From an uncultured Rhodanobacteraceae bacterium (GTDB lineage: Bacteria; Pseudomonadota; Gammaproteobacteria; Xanthomonadales; SZUA-5), in NCBI GenBank assembly GCA_937928755.1, contig CALEZI010000179.1:1-64000 (forward strand): a stretch of DNA of 64,000 bases. Direction: 5' to 3'. The notes under the pieces are model-generated. The model saw only the letters and a list, made by a program, of their open reading frames with translations, ran no database searches and had not been told where the DNA came from. Below, piece after piece: positions 39,080 through 48,485 of the stretch (the first letter of the stretch is position 1; the number at the start of each line of letters is the position of its first letter). The translations under genes and the position numbers were made by a program.

Positions 39080-39736
39080 TCAGGACGCCGCTTTGCCGCG
39101 CGCCGCATCGAGCTGCCGCACCAGAATCGCCGCCCATTCCTTGAGGATCAGTCGCGCCTCTTTCTCGTTTTCGCCGCCGGTGATGAAGTGCGGCCGTTGC
39201 GTCTTGCGCGCTTCTTCGCGGTCGTACGCACGTACCAGCACCGCACCACTGGCCGAATCACGCAACTCGGCGACCAATACCATCTCGCCGGCCGAGACCG
39301 CGTAGGTATCGGCGTGCGCCGCGCCGGAGACGTCCGGCTTGCTGATGTAGAGGTCGGCGATTGCCGCCGCAAATTCGAGCACGTCGTCGCCCGCAGCCTC
39401 GACCACCTCGTAGCCACCGGCCTTCAGCGCGGCGGTGAACTCCTCGCGCAGGGCTGCCGCCAGCCGGTTCTTGATCTTCTGCGCATCCTCCGCGCGCATC
39501 TTGAATCGCGACCCGGGCAGCGGCGTCTTCTCCCAGTGCTTGTTGAACGCGACGGTGATCGAGCCGAGCATCACCTTGGTGTACGCATCGATGCTGGCAT
39601 CGGGGCGCTTGTAGGCGACATCGATGCCCGCGACCGAAGTCTGCACCAGGCCATCCGGAGAACTGGTTTCGATTTCGGCGAGCGCCGCGCCTGCAAAGGT
39701 GAACGCAAGGACGGCGGCCATCATGGGACGGAACAT
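39080..39736 (-). CDS. Exported DUF3313-like protein
   Basis: A 218-residue protein with a signal peptide (MFRPMMAAVLAFTFAGAALA) and no lipobox cysteine. The mature part (IDAYTKVMLGSITVAFNKHWEKTP...; LRDSASGAVLVRAYDREEARKTQ) resembles the DUF3313 family of envelope proteins of unknown function. GAGGAG precedes the ATG by 7 bases; longer frames upstream lack a signal. It diverges from the patatin gene, and one operator-like site lies between the two. Confidence 0.75.
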   Translation of the reverse strand: MFRPMMAAVLAFTFAGAALAEIETSSPDGLVQTSVAGIDVAYKRPDASIDAYTKVMLGSITVAFNKHWEKTPLPGSRFKMRAEDAQKIKNRLAAALREEFTAALKAGGYEVVEAAGDDVLEFAAAIADLYISKPDVSGAAHADTYAVSAGEMVLVAELRDSASGAVLVRAYDREEARKTQRPHFITGGENEKEARLILKEWAAILVRQLDAARGKAAS

Positions 39737-39921
39737 GCGACTACTCCTCAGAGTGTAGGACTGGCGTGCATCAAGATCGAACGCGCCGTGCGAACTGGCA
39801 ATGGGACGAAGGGCCAACTGAGGACAGAGGCGCCGAGTCCGATTCATGTCCGGACTCGGCTCAAACGCCCGCGATGGTCGTGCCGCTGCAACGATCGATG
39901 CGCTTCATCCCCCGCCAGTCA

Positions 39922-39937
39922 TGGTCCCTAGGTCTCA
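39922..39937. promoter_or_regulatory. Operator-like site 3, divergent promoter region
   Basis: TGGTCCCTAGGTCTCA (reverse TGAGACCTAGGGACCA), with TTG after it. Located between the DUF3313-like gene (start 39736) and the patatin gene (start 40011). Confidence 0.6.
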
Positions 39938-40010
39938 TTGACCGCAGACCACGTGCAGCCCCAGTTTGCTCGCGATACTGTCGACCCACTTGCCATAAGA
40001 GCGCATTGCC

Positions 40011-42251
40011 GTGAATCCGATCCAAAGCTGCGTCGCCGCAATCGCGCTGGCTTCCACTGCACTGGTCGCGCCGCCCGCCGCGGCTGCCGACGAAACCCTG
40101 GCCTGTCGCACTCGCCCGGTGTTGCCGGAAGGGCGCCCGCGGATCGGCCTGGTGCTCGGCGGCGGCGGCGCGCGCGGCATCGCCCACATCAGCGTGCTGC
40201 GTACGCTGGAGGAATTGCGCATCCCGGTCGACTGCATCGCCGGAACCAGCATGGGCTCGCTGGTGGGCGCCTTGTATGCGTCGGGCATGTCGGTCGATGC
40301 CATGGAGGAACTGGTGCTCACCCAGGACTGGGCGCAACTGTTCGACGACAATCTGGCGCGTCCGGAGCGTTCGCTGCGGCGCAAGCGCGACGACGATCTG
40401 GTGGTCGGCGCACCCGGCGTTGGCATCAGCAGCACGGGCATCAAGATCGCGACCGGCGTGATGAGCGGCGAGCGCGTACTGCTGGCCTTCGAGAAGTTCA
40501 TCGAGCCGGTCAGCACCATCGAGAATTTCGACGACCTGCCGATCCCCTATCGGGCCGTCGCCGCCGACCTCAACAGCGGCTTGCCGGTGGTGATCAGCAC
40601 CGGCGACCTGGCGCTGGCGATGCGCGCCAGCATGTCGGTCCCGGGCGTCTGGCCACCGGTCGTGCTCAATGATCAGGTCCTGGTGGACGGCGGCGTCGCG
40701 CGCAATGTTCCGGTCGACGTGGTGCGCGCAATGGGCGCCGACATCGTCATCGCGGTCGACGTGGGAACGCCGTTGGCGGAACTGGAAGCGAATGCCTCGG
40801 TGCTCAGCGTGGTTGCCCAGTTGAGCGGCTTCCTGACGGTGCGCAATACCCAGGAGTCGCTGGCCTCATTGAAGGATCTGGACGTGATGATCCGGCCGCC
40901 GCTCGGGACCCGCGTCACCTCGGCGAGCTTCGAGAAGGGCAAGGAAGCCATGCTCGCCGGACAGGAGGGCGTCGATGCGGTACGCCCGCAGCTCGAGCGA
41001 TTGAGCATCGATGCCGCCGGCTACGCGCAGAACCTGTCGCTGCGCAGCGGTCGGCAGTCGCAGCCTCCGGTGATCGAGTTCGTGCGCATGGAAAACCAGT
41101 CGCGCTACGCCGACGACTACCTGCTGCAGTACATCGACGTGCCGCTGGGCCAACCGCTGGATGCCGCCGCACTGGAAAAGCAGTTGTACGTCCTGTTCGG
41201 GTTCAACACGCTGTCGCGTTCGACCTACGAGGTGGTCAAGGAGAACGGCAAGGCCGGCCTCATCCTGCACGTCCAGGAGAAGCCGCAGGGCCCCAACTAT
41301 GTCGAGCTCGGACTTTCGACCAGCAGCGATTTCGAAGGCGATTTCGATTTCAATGTGCGGCTCGGCGTGCTCACCTCGCCGATCAACGAGCGCGGCGGCG
41401 AGGCGCGCGGGTTGCTCCAGATCGGCGACGAAACGACGCTGCTCGGCGAGTTCTACCAGCCGTTCGGCTATCTCGGCCGCTACAGTTATGCGGTTCGCGC
41501 GCAGTATTACGACCGCAAGATCAACCAGTACGATGCCGACGGCAACAAGCGCAACGTGATCGGTGCCGCGCAAGCCGGCATCCAGGGCGTCATCGGACGC
41601 GAGTTCGGCAACTACGGCGCCGTCCTGATTGGTGGCCGCCGCTACGTCGGCAATGCCGAGGTGGTGGTCGGCGATCCGGGCCTTCCGGACTTCGATTTCG
41701 ATATCGGCGAGGTCTACCTCGAGGCCACCGTGGACCGGGCGGACAGTTTCTTCTTCCCGCGCCAAGGCTATTTCGCGCGCGCCCGCTACACCTGGTCGCG
41801 CGAATCGCTGGGCGCCGACCTCGACTTCGACCAACTCGATTTCGACGCGCTCTACGCGCATCGCTTCGGTGCGCATTCGGTGCTCGGCGGCGTTCGCTAT
41901 CACGCCACGATGGACGGCATCGCTCCGCTGCAGAGCCAGTACCGCATCGGCGGCTACACGCGGCTGGCGGGCTTCAAGAACAACGAACTGGTCGGCCAGA
42001 ACTTCGCGCTGCTGGCAGCCGGCTATTCGTACCAGGTGGGCGAGATTTTCGGGCAACCGACCCTGCTCGGCGGCACCCTCGAATACGGCAACGTGTGGCT
42101 CGAACGCTCAGACATCGGCTTCGACGATGCCATCCTCAACGGCAGCGCCTATTTCGGCATCGATTCCTGGATCGGCCCGATCCTGCTCGGCGTAGGAGCG
42201 CGCGAGGGTGGCGAGCACACCTTGTTCCTCGAGATCGGACATCGGTTCTGA
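40011..42251 (+). CDS. Patatin-like phospholipase fused to POTRA and BamA-like barrel
   Basis: A 746-residue type Vd (PlpD-like) secreted lipase. After a signal peptide, the patatin domain has GGGGARG at 50-56, nucleophile Ser80 in GTSMGS and Asp226 in VDGGVARN. Residues ~345-430 form a POTRA-like domain, and the last ~320 a 16-strand-type barrel ending ...GGEHTLFLEIGHRF with a terminal Phe. The catalytic domain should be displayed or released outside and cleave phospholipids. GTG start without a strong ribosome site. Operator-like site 3 is 74 bp upstream. Confidence 0.92.
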   Translation: MNPIQSCVAAIALASTALVAPPAAAADETLACRTRPVLPEGRPRIGLVLGGGGARGIAHISVLRTLEELRIPVDCIAGTSMGSLVGALYASGMSVDAMEELVLTQDWAQLFDDNLARPERSLRRKRDDDLVVGAPGVGISSTGIKIATGVMSGERVLLAFEKFIEPVSTIENFDDLPIPYRAVAADLNSGLPVVISTGDLALAMRASMSVPGVWPPVVLNDQVLVDGGVARNVPVDVVRAMGADIVIAVDVGTPLAELEANASVLSVVAQLSGFLTVRNTQESLASLKDLDVMIRPPLGTRVTSASFEKGKEAMLAGQEGVDAVRPQLERLSIDAAGYAQNLSLRSGRQSQPPVIEFVRMENQSRYADDYLLQYIDVPLGQPLDAAALEKQLYVLFGFNTLSRSTYEVVKENGKAGLILHVQEKPQGPNYVELGLSTSSDFEGDFDFNVRLGVLTSPINERGGEARGLLQIGDETTLLGEFYQPFGYLGRYSYAVRAQYYDRKINQYDADGNKRNVIGAAQAGIQGVIGREFGNYGAVLIGGRRYVGNAEVVVGDPGLPDFDFDIGEVYLEATVDRADSFFFPRQGYFARARYTWSRESLGADLDFDQLDFDALYAHRFGAHSVLGGVRYHATMDGIAPLQSQYRIGGYTRLAGFKNNELVGQNFALLAAGYSYQVGEIFGQPTLLGGTLEYGNVWLERSDIGFDDAILNGSAYFGIDSWIGPILLGVGAREGGEHTLFLEIGHRF

Positions 42252-42330
42252 GGCGGGATCGCGTCACTTCCTCGCCCCGCGCGCGGGGCGTGGAAGCGCG
42301 CTGCCGCTCTTCGTCAGCAGTTGCAGCAGC

Positions 42331-42348
42331 GTCCAGACAAGTCTGGAC
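42331..42348. repeat. Interspersed 18-bp palindrome between convergent genes
   Basis: GTCCAGACAAGTCTGGAC, preceded by AGC and followed by CCACAGAAGCT, between the ends of the patatin and porin genes. No T run; it could still form a 3'-end hairpin for either transcript. Confidence 0.85.
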
Positions 42349-42376
42349 CCACAGAAGCTCCAGGCAGCCGCGACAC

Positions 42377-43687
42377 TCACCACGCGTATTGCAGACGGAT
42401 GGCCAGGGCGAGCGAATCCTCGGCCCGGGCGTTGGGCCCGGTCAGTTCGACAAAGCGCACCAGATTCGCCGCAATCCGCGTGCGTTCGCCGAGGTCCCAG
42501 GCAGCGCCGAAACTGAGGTTGGTTTCGCTACCACCCTGGATGTCGTCGTCGCTGAGATCGAGGCGGCTCAGCCGCGCGGTGAGCGTCAGGTTGCCGCGGC
42601 CCCAGGCATCGCCCCACTCGGCGCTGGTGCGCAGCGGTGCGCGACTGGTCATCGCCTTGCCGTCGTCGTAGCGTTCGCCTTCGCCCCACGCGACCCAGCC
42701 GGCTTCGACGAAGCCACCGCCGAAGCGGAGGTCGGGCCCGAGATCGCGTTCCACCCGGGTGCGCATGAGCTCAGCGCGGATCGACCAGCGCCCGAAGGTT
42801 TCGATGTATTCGATCGCCCCGCGCCGGGTGCTGACGGCGTTCTCGATGATGCCGGTGTCGACCAGGAACTCCTGGTCGATCCCGACCTCGGGCACGCTGC
42901 GAAAGCTCTCCGTGCCGGTGAGCTGGCGAACGCCAAGAGCGAAGCCCAGATGGCGCACTTCGCCGGAGGCGTCGATCGTCCGATGCGTCAGGCGTCCGGT
43001 GAAGGCCGTTCCCAGGTCGCGCAGGCCCTCTTGCAGCGTGCCGGCGCCGAACACGCCGGCCTGATAGTGCAGATTGCCGTAGCGATTGCCGACGACGATT
43101 CCGAAGTTGCGCCCTGGCGCCAGCGCCGTTGCCATGCTCGGCTCCAGCAGTGGTCGCGCCAACTGGCTGGTGAGTTCATCGAGACCCATCGGTTCGCTCT
43201 GGTTGCCCAATGTGACCGTGCCCAGGACGTCGAAGTGCTTGCGGAAATACAGGTCCTTCAGTTCGAGTCGACCGCTGGCAAGCTCGGCCGCGCCGATCGC
43301 CTCCCAGCGGAATGCCATGCCGCGCGCGAAGCTCACTCGGAAGCGACGCAATTCGAGCGCCTTGCCGATCTGCGCGCCATCCGGGCCGATCGGCAGCCCG
43401 TCGACAAACAAGTGGCCACGAAACTGGGTCCCCAGCACTTCGCGCTCACGGAATACCCGCTTGGCGAGTCCGGGCTCGGTCGCCGCTTCTGCCGCCGCCG
43501 GATCTGCCGGCGGCGTGCACTCGGGTTCGTCGACGTCCGCCGACGATTGTGCCTGGGTTGACGGTGTCTGCTGCGCTGCGGCGTCGCGCCGCTCGCATGC
43601 CACCGCGGTCGGGACCATCCACAGTTGGCTGAGCACAATGCAGAGCATTGACATGGTTGCACAACCGCTGGTCTCACCGACCCTCAT
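42377..43687 (-). CDS. OprO/OprP-type outer-membrane porin
   Basis: A 436-residue protein with a signal region (MSMLCIVLSQLWMVPTAVA), a low-complexity Ala/Pro/Glu segment and then a porin body. The latter has RFRVSFARGMAFRWEAIGAAEL, LYFRKHFDVLGTVTLGNQSEPMGLDE and a terminal strand SLALAIRLQYAW ending in Trp. The pattern fits phosphate-selective porin O/P-type proteins, which carry anions; selectivity here is unknown. The start at 43687 has AAGGGA nine bases upstream; an ATG at 43654 is the alternative. Operator-like site 4 lies 88 bp upstream. Confidence 0.8.
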   Translation of the reverse strand: MRVGETSGCATMSMLCIVLSQLWMVPTAVACERRDAAAQQTPSTQAQSSADVDEPECTPPADPAAAEAATEPGLAKRVFREREVLGTQFRGHLFVDGLPIGPDGAQIGKALELRRFRVSFARGMAFRWEAIGAAELASGRLELKDLYFRKHFDVLGTVTLGNQSEPMGLDELTSQLARPLLEPSMATALAPGRNFGIVVGNRYGNLHYQAGVFGAGTLQEGLRDLGTAFTGRLTHRTIDASGEVRHLGFALGVRQLTGTESFRSVPEVGIDQEFLVDTGIIENAVSTRRGAIEYIETFGRWSIRAELMRTRVERDLGPDLRFGGGFVEAGWVAWGEGERYDDGKAMTSRAPLRTSAEWGDAWGRGNLTLTARLSRLDLSDDDIQGGSETNLSFGAAWDLGERTRIAANLVRFVELTGPNARAEDSLALAIRLQYAW

Positions 43688-43774
43688 GATGCTGATCCCT
43701 TGCGCACACCCAGCAGTTGCGCGGACGGCGCAACCGAACGGTTTTACATTGCCGCGGAGTTCCGTCGGTGGCAA

Positions 43775-43790
43775 TGGGACCTAGGGACCC
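43775..43790. promoter_or_regulatory. Operator-like site 4
   Basis: TGGGACCTAGGGACCC, preceded by CAA; left half canonical. It lies on the porin side of the 364-bp porin/outer-membrane-protein gap. Toward the porin a TGTAAA hexamer follows about 27 nt beyond. Confidence 0.6.
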
Positions 43791-43870
43791 TCCGGACCGG
43801 TTCTGCCGGATGGCCTGATCGGGCAGCGCCGTGCCGAAGTCCAAGATCTGAATTCGCGACGGCGAGTTGA

Positions 43871-43886
43871 TGGGATCTAGGTCCCA
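43871..43886. promoter_or_regulatory. Operator-like site 5
   Basis: TGGGATCTAGGTCCCA, followed by TTGG; 14 of 16 positions are symmetric. CTAGAG begins 23 nt after the site in the direction of the outer-membrane gene at 44052. Together with site 4 it gives each divergent gene its own copy; nothing else is recognised in this 364-bp gap. Confidence 0.65.
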
Positions 43887-44051
43887 TTGGAAGCGGCAGG
43901 ACGCGGCGCTAGAGTCGTGGCGAGGGCTTGTTGCAGTTGCTGATGAATTGTCGACGAGCGGTTGCTGTTGTTGCTGCCGGATTGCCCGGGCGGGCTAGGT
44001 CTGGTTGCTGCAGGTGCATGTTTCAGAACCGGTACTTTCAGGAGAATTCCC

Positions 44052-44798
44052 ATGAAATCCAGGCAGTTGCTGTTTCGGGCACTGGCTACGACATTGATCT
44101 CTGCTGCCGCCATCAGCCCGGTCCACGCCGCGGGCGGCGCCTGGGACTGGGCTGTAGCGCCTTATCTTTGGGGCACAGAGATCACCACGGATACGCAGGT
44201 TCGCGGTGAGCCGGTCGCCACCGAGACCGAGTTTTCCGACATCATCGACAAACTCGACTTTGCGTTCCAGATTCATGCGGAGGGACAGGGCGACCAGTTC
44301 GGACTGATGACCGACTTCACCTACCTGTCGCTGTCGGATGACAGCAACCGCGACAACCTGTCGCTGGATGCCTCGATGGATACCACGATCTTCGAACTGG
44401 CAGCGGTATGGAGCCCCGGCGACGAACGCTTCACCGGCTTCGAGGCTTTCGCCGGCCTGCGCTATCTCAGCGCCGAAGTCGACATGAAGTTCGACTTCGA
44501 CAATCCGGCGCTTCCCGATCAACGTCGGACCCTGGAGAAATCGTTCACCGACGCCATGATCGGTGCACGCTACACCGCCAAGCTCAATGAGAGCTGGGGC
44601 ATGACCGTGCGCGGCGACGGATCCTTCGGCGACACCGAGGGCGGCTTCAATACCAGTGCCATCCTGCAGTACCAGATGAGTCGCGGCGTGCTCGCCTTCG
44701 GCTACCGTTACATGGCCATCGACCTCGAGACCGGAGCCGGCGAGGCCGTGGATCTGGTGATGTCGGGCCCGATCGTGGGCTTCGTGTCGAGGTTCTAG
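44052..44798 (+). CDS. Outer-membrane beta-barrel protein
   Basis: A 248-residue protein with a signal peptide ending AAAISPVHA, then WDWAVAPYLWGTEITTDTQV and alternating strands (FQIHAEGQGDQFGLMTDFTYLSLSDD; FEAFAGLRYLSAEVDMKF), finishing SGPIVGFVSRF with terminal Phe. This is the usual form of small barrels of unknown cargo encoded beside sulfatases and hydrolases. AGGAGAA precedes the ATG. First gene of a probable operon with the sulfatase; operator-like site 5 is upstream. Confidence 0.8.
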   Translation: MKSRQLLFRALATTLISAAAISPVHAAGGAWDWAVAPYLWGTEITTDTQVRGEPVATETEFSDIIDKLDFAFQIHAEGQGDQFGLMTDFTYLSLSDDSNRDNLSLDASMDTTIFELAAVWSPGDERFTGFEAFAGLRYLSAEVDMKFDFDNPALPDQRRTLEKSFTDAMIGARYTAKLNESWGMTVRGDGSFGDTEGGFNTSAILQYQMSRGVLAFGYRYMAIDLETGAGEAVDLVMSGPIVGFVSRF

Positions 44799-44822
44799 TT
44801 GCTGTTCCAGCATCAGTCGCAG

Positions 44823-44851
44823 GCCGGTGCGCCGAGGAGCGGCGCACCGGC
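44823..44851 (+). promoter_or_regulatory. Intercistronic hairpin before the sulfatase
   Basis: Perfect 12-bp GC-rich stem (GCCGGTGCGCCG with its complement) and loop AGGAG, between the barrel gene and the sulfatase. No T tract, so it is more likely an mRNA-stabilising or partial-termination element that sets unequal expression of the two genes. Confidence 0.6.
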
Positions 44852-44878
44852 GTTCTCTCCGTCGAGGAAATGAAAGTC

Positions 44879-46546
44879 ATGGCGAACAACGATCCAACTG
44901 CGGGCGGTCCCTACAACATCGTCTTCATCCTGACCGACCAGGAACGACATTTCCGCGCGGGCGAACTGCCTGGCGATTACCGCCTGCCGGCGCACGAGCG
45001 ACTGGCGCAGCGTGGCATCGTGTTCGAGAACCACCGCATCAATTCCTGCGTGTGCACCTCCTCGCGCTCGGTGATCTACACCGGACGCCATATCCAGCAG
45101 ACGCGCATGTTCGACAACACGAACTTCCCGTGGATGCAGAGCATGTCGACCGACATCAAGACGCTCGGGCACATGCTGCGCGAGGCCGGCTACTACACGG
45201 CCTACAAGGGCAAATGGCACCTGACGCGCGAGTTCGAGACCGAAAACAAGCTCGACGCGCCGACCCGGATCTTCACCCAGGAGATGGAGGCCTACGGCTT
45301 TTCCGATTACCTCGGCATCGGCGACATCATTGCCCACACCCAGGGCGGCTATCTGCACGACGGCATGATCGCCGCCGCCGCGGCCAGCTGGCTGCGCGGC
45401 AAGGGCGCCGAGTTGACGCAGCAACAGAAGCCGTGGTTCCTGGCGGTCAACCTCGTCAACCCGCACGATGTGATGTTCTACAACACCGACGAGCCCGGTG
45501 AGCCAGTGCAGGGCGCAAACGCGCTGAGCCACCTGGCCGGCGACCCGCCGCACGCGATCTACGCCAAGCAGTGGGATTTCGAGCTGCCGCAGAGTTTCTC
45601 GCAGGCCATCGATGCGCCTGGCCGCCCGGCCGCGCATACCGACCACACCCTCGGCAACGACGCGATGACCGGGCCGATCCCGGTGAACGAGCAGTGGCGC
45701 TGGCGCAAGCGCCACAACTTCTATTTGAACGCGCTGCGCGACGTCGATCGCCACATCATGACGGTGCTCGACGAACTGGAAGACCGCGGGCTGCTGGAAA
45801 ACACCATCGTCATCCTGACCGCGGACCACGGCGAACTTGGCGGCGCGCACCAGATGACCGGCAAGGGCGCCACCTCCTATCGCGAGCAGAACAACGTGCC
45901 GCTGATCGTGGCGCACCCGGCCTACGCGGGCGGCAAGCGTTGCCACGCCGTGACCACGCACCTCGACCTCGCGCCGACGCTGATTGCGCTGACCAACGCC
46001 AGCGCGGAGCAAAAGGCGGCGATCGCCGGGGACCTTCCGGGCAAGGACTTCTCGTCGGTGCTCGCAGCGCCGGAGCAGGCGGATATCGCTACGGTCCGCG
46101 ACGGCCAGCTCTATTGCTTCAACATGTTCGCCTCGTTGGACGGCAACTTCCTGCTGAAGGCGCGCGATCTGTTGAAACAGGGCGGACCGGCGAAGCTCAA
46201 GGAAGCCGGCATCCACCCGGACATGATGAAGCGCGGCGCCATCCGCAGCGTGTTCGACGGCCGCTACCAGTTCACCCGCTACTACTCGCCCAAGCAGCAC
46301 AACCGCCCGACCACGCTCGAAGAGTTGTTCGAATTCAACGACGTCGAGCTGTTCGACCACCAGAACGATCCGCTCGAACTCGACAACCTGGCGCAGGACC
46401 GGGAGAAAAACGCCGACCTGCTGCTGGCGATGAATGCCAAGCTCAACCGGTTGATCGACGAAGAAGTCGGCGAGGACGTCGGCCAGATGCTGCCTGGCGG
46501 CGTCGATGGCGGCTGGGTGGCAACACCGGCCGTGCATGACTTGTAA
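44879..46546 (+). CDS. Sulfatase family protein (Cys-type)
   Basis: A 555-residue alkaline-phosphatase-fold sulfatase. The N-terminal metal site is NIVFILTDQERH. The residue to become formylglycine is Cys59 in CTSSR, a variant of CXPXR with Ser in place of Pro. YYTAYKGKWHLT, VNPHDVMFY and IVILTADHGELGGAHQMTGKG are further active-site motifs. No signal peptide is seen, so it may be cytosolic or use another route. The second ATG (44879) has GAGGA ten bases upstream; the first (44870) is too close to it. The maturase is the next gene. Confidence 0.88.
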   Translation: MANNDPTAGGPYNIVFILTDQERHFRAGELPGDYRLPAHERLAQRGIVFENHRINSCVCTSSRSVIYTGRHIQQTRMFDNTNFPWMQSMSTDIKTLGHMLREAGYYTAYKGKWHLTREFETENKLDAPTRIFTQEMEAYGFSDYLGIGDIIAHTQGGYLHDGMIAAAAASWLRGKGAELTQQQKPWFLAVNLVNPHDVMFYNTDEPGEPVQGANALSHLAGDPPHAIYAKQWDFELPQSFSQAIDAPGRPAAHTDHTLGNDAMTGPIPVNEQWRWRKRHNFYLNALRDVDRHIMTVLDELEDRGLLENTIVILTADHGELGGAHQMTGKGATSYREQNNVPLIVAHPAYAGGKRCHAVTTHLDLAPTLIALTNASAEQKAAIAGDLPGKDFSSVLAAPEQADIATVRDGQLYCFNMFASLDGNFLLKARDLLKQGGPAKLKEAGIHPDMMKRGAIRSVFDGRYQFTRYYSPKQHNRPTTLEELFEFNDVELFDHQNDPLELDNLAQDREKNADLLLAMNAKLNRLIDEEVGEDVGQMLPGGVDGGWVATPAVHDL

Positions 46547-46650
46547 GCGTCGCGGTCGGCACGGGCGGTGCGCTTGTTCGCGCATCGAACGGGATGGGAC
46601 GTTTGCTCCGATCGGCACCCCGGAAGTACTGATCAGCGGGGCGCCGCTTT

Positions 46651-46772
46651 TGGTGGGTTCGGACTTGTCCGAACGCTCTTGCTTTGGCCTTCGGACCCAA
46701 TGTGCGGCAAACCCTGAGCGCGCCACTGCAAACAGCAACCGCAACAGCGTTCGGACAAGTCCGAACCCACGA
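46651..46772. repeat. Composite inverted repeat, variant palindrome family
   Basis: Two 27-bp arms in inverted orientation (46651-46677 and 46746-46772, one mismatch) around a 68-bp spacer. Each arm contains the palindrome GTTCGGACAAGTCCGAAC or its reverse. Same architecture as 62616-62688 but with two compensated base-pair changes. It sits in the 415-bp gap between the sulfatase and the maturase. The rest of that gap holds the REP-like repeat at 46867 and no gene I can support. Confidence 0.85.
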
Positions 46773-46866
46773 AAGCGGTGCATCGTTGCCGATCAATGTC
46801 TTACGATACGTTCGGTGAGTCCCGGTCGCCCCGCCCCTGTTGGTGCGCTTATTCGCGCACCGAACC

Positions 46867-46920
46867 TGTGGGAGCGGATTTACTCCGCGAAAGCTCTCGC
46901 GGAGTAAATCCGCTCCCACA
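46867..46920. repeat. Perfect 24-bp inverted repeat, REP-like
   Basis: Arms at 46867-46890 and 46897-46920 with loop AAGCTC. The arm starts TGTGGGAGCGGATTTACTCC, the same style as REP elements of Pseudomonas and Xanthomonadales. It ends 41 bp before the maturase start. Degenerate pieces with GTGGGAGCGG or its complement occur near 12801 and 2195. Confidence 0.9.
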
Positions 46921-46961
46921 TCTAAATCAACAACTTCCGGTAGCCGTGACGGGACTCCCCA

Positions 46962-48227
46962 ATGCCCACCATAGCCCCGCACTTCCACCTGCTCGCCAAA
47001 CCCGCGGGCGCGGCCTGCAATCTTGGCTGCAAGTACTGCTTTTTCCTGTCGAAAGAAAATCTCTACGGCGAACGCGAAAGTCCGTTGATGGACGACGCGA
47101 TGCTGGAGACGCACATCCGGCAACTGATGCACGCATCGCCCGGCCCGCAGGTGGACGTTGCCTGGCAGGGCGGCGAACCGATGTTGCGCGGCCTGGACTT
47201 CTTCAAGCGCTCGATTGAACTGGCCGAGCGCTACCGGCAGCCGCGCCACCGGACGGTGCTGCACACGATGCAGACCAATGGCACGCTGATCGACGATGAA
47301 TGGGCTGCCTTCTTCAAGCAGCACAATTACCTGATCGGCCTCAGCATCGACGGCCCGCGCGAACTGCATGATGCCTTTCGCATCAACCGCCGCGGCGGCG
47401 GCAGTTTCGACGAGGTGATCCGCGGCTGGAACCTGCTGCGCCAGCATGAGGTCGACGTCAACATCCTGTGCACCATTCACGCCGCCAACGCCGGACACCC
47501 GCTCGAGGTCTACCGCTACTTCCGCGACGAGCTCGGCGCGCGCTACATCCAGTTGATCCCGATCGTCGAACGCGCCACGCCGGAGACCATCGCTTACGCC
47601 AATCAGGGCTGGGGCGGCCACCGTGGGAGCGATCGCCCGCTGTACAAACAGGAAGGCAGTCTGGTGACCGAGCGTAGCGTGACTGCAGCGCAGTTCGGCA
47701 ACTTCCTCAACCAGGTCTTCGACGAATGGGTGCAGCGCGATGTCGGCAACGTCTATGTGACGACCTTCGACGTCGCCCTCGGCAGCTGGATGGGCCAGCA
47801 CAATTCCTGCGTGGTATCGCCGACCTGCGGCAACGCGCTGGCACTGGAGCACAATGGAGACGTCTATTCCTGCGACCATTTCGTCGAGCCGGTGCATCGA
47901 CTCGGCAACCTCCGCGACGCACCACTGCAGGCGCTGGTGACCTCCGAGCAGCAGCGCCGTTTCGGCCAGAACAAGTTCGACACCTTGCCCCGCTACTGCA
48001 AGGAGTGCCCGGTGCTGTTCGCCTGCTACGGCGAGTGCCCGCGCAACCGATTCATCGACACACCCGACGGCGAGCCCGGCCTCAACTACCTGTGCGCCGG
48101 CTACAAGGCCTTCTTCACACACATCGCTCCGGCGATGGAGACCATGGCGGACCTGATCCGTCAGGGACGCTATGCGGACGAGATCATGTCGTTGCCCGCA
48201 GCGACCGGAGCAGAAGCTGCCGGTTGA
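46962..48227 (+). CDS. Anaerobic-type sulfatase-maturating radical SAM enzyme (anSME)
   Basis: A 421-residue enzyme that converts the active-site Cys or Ser of sulfatases to formylglycine. The radical SAM cluster is Cys19-Cys23-Cys26 in CNLGCKYC. A C-terminal SPASM region carries additional Fe-S ligands in CVVSPTCGNALALEHNGDVYSCDHFV and YCKECPVLFACYGECPRNRF. Length and motifs match anSME. It lies between two Cys-type sulfatase genes on the same strand, an obvious pair of substrates. The ribosome site is weak. The Fe-S clusters suggest action in the reducing cytosol before any export. Confidence 0.92.
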   Translation: MPTIAPHFHLLAKPAGAACNLGCKYCFFLSKENLYGERESPLMDDAMLETHIRQLMHASPGPQVDVAWQGGEPMLRGLDFFKRSIELAERYRQPRHRTVLHTMQTNGTLIDDEWAAFFKQHNYLIGLSIDGPRELHDAFRINRRGGGSFDEVIRGWNLLRQHEVDVNILCTIHAANAGHPLEVYRYFRDELGARYIQLIPIVERATPETIAYANQGWGGHRGSDRPLYKQEGSLVTERSVTAAQFGNFLNQVFDEWVQRDVGNVYVTTFDVALGSWMGQHNSCVVSPTCGNALALEHNGDVYSCDHFVEPVHRLGNLRDAPLQALVTSEQQRRFGQNKFDTLPRYCKECPVLFACYGECPRNRFIDTPDGEPGLNYLCAGYKAFFTHIAPAMETMADLIRQGRYADEIMSLPAATGAEAAG

Positions 48228-48334
48228 CCGTCGGGTCGCTGCTTGCCGAACGTTGCCCGGTGTGCGGCGCCAGTCGCACACCGGGCTACGCGCTCGTTGT
48301 TTCATCGATCGCGGGAAAGCCCCGCACCCCCAGG

Positions 48335-48350
48335 TTGCCCCAAGGTCCCA
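48335..48350. promoter_or_regulatory. Operator-like site 6
   Basis: TTGCCCCAAGGTCCCA (reverse TGGGACCTTGGGGCAA), 135 bp before the arylsulfatase start. Shares GGTTGnnCCAAGGTCCCAT with site 7. Confidence 0.5.
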
Positions 48351-48485
48351 TAGGACCGTCCTCCTGCGGCGCCGATGATGCGGGGAAGGGTGTTCGTGCC
48401 GCTTCGACCGGTTGTTCCCTGAGCCGTGCACCTTCGACTTCGTGGCGCTTCTCCCTGCGCCACATCCACACGGAGATGCAAGTCC

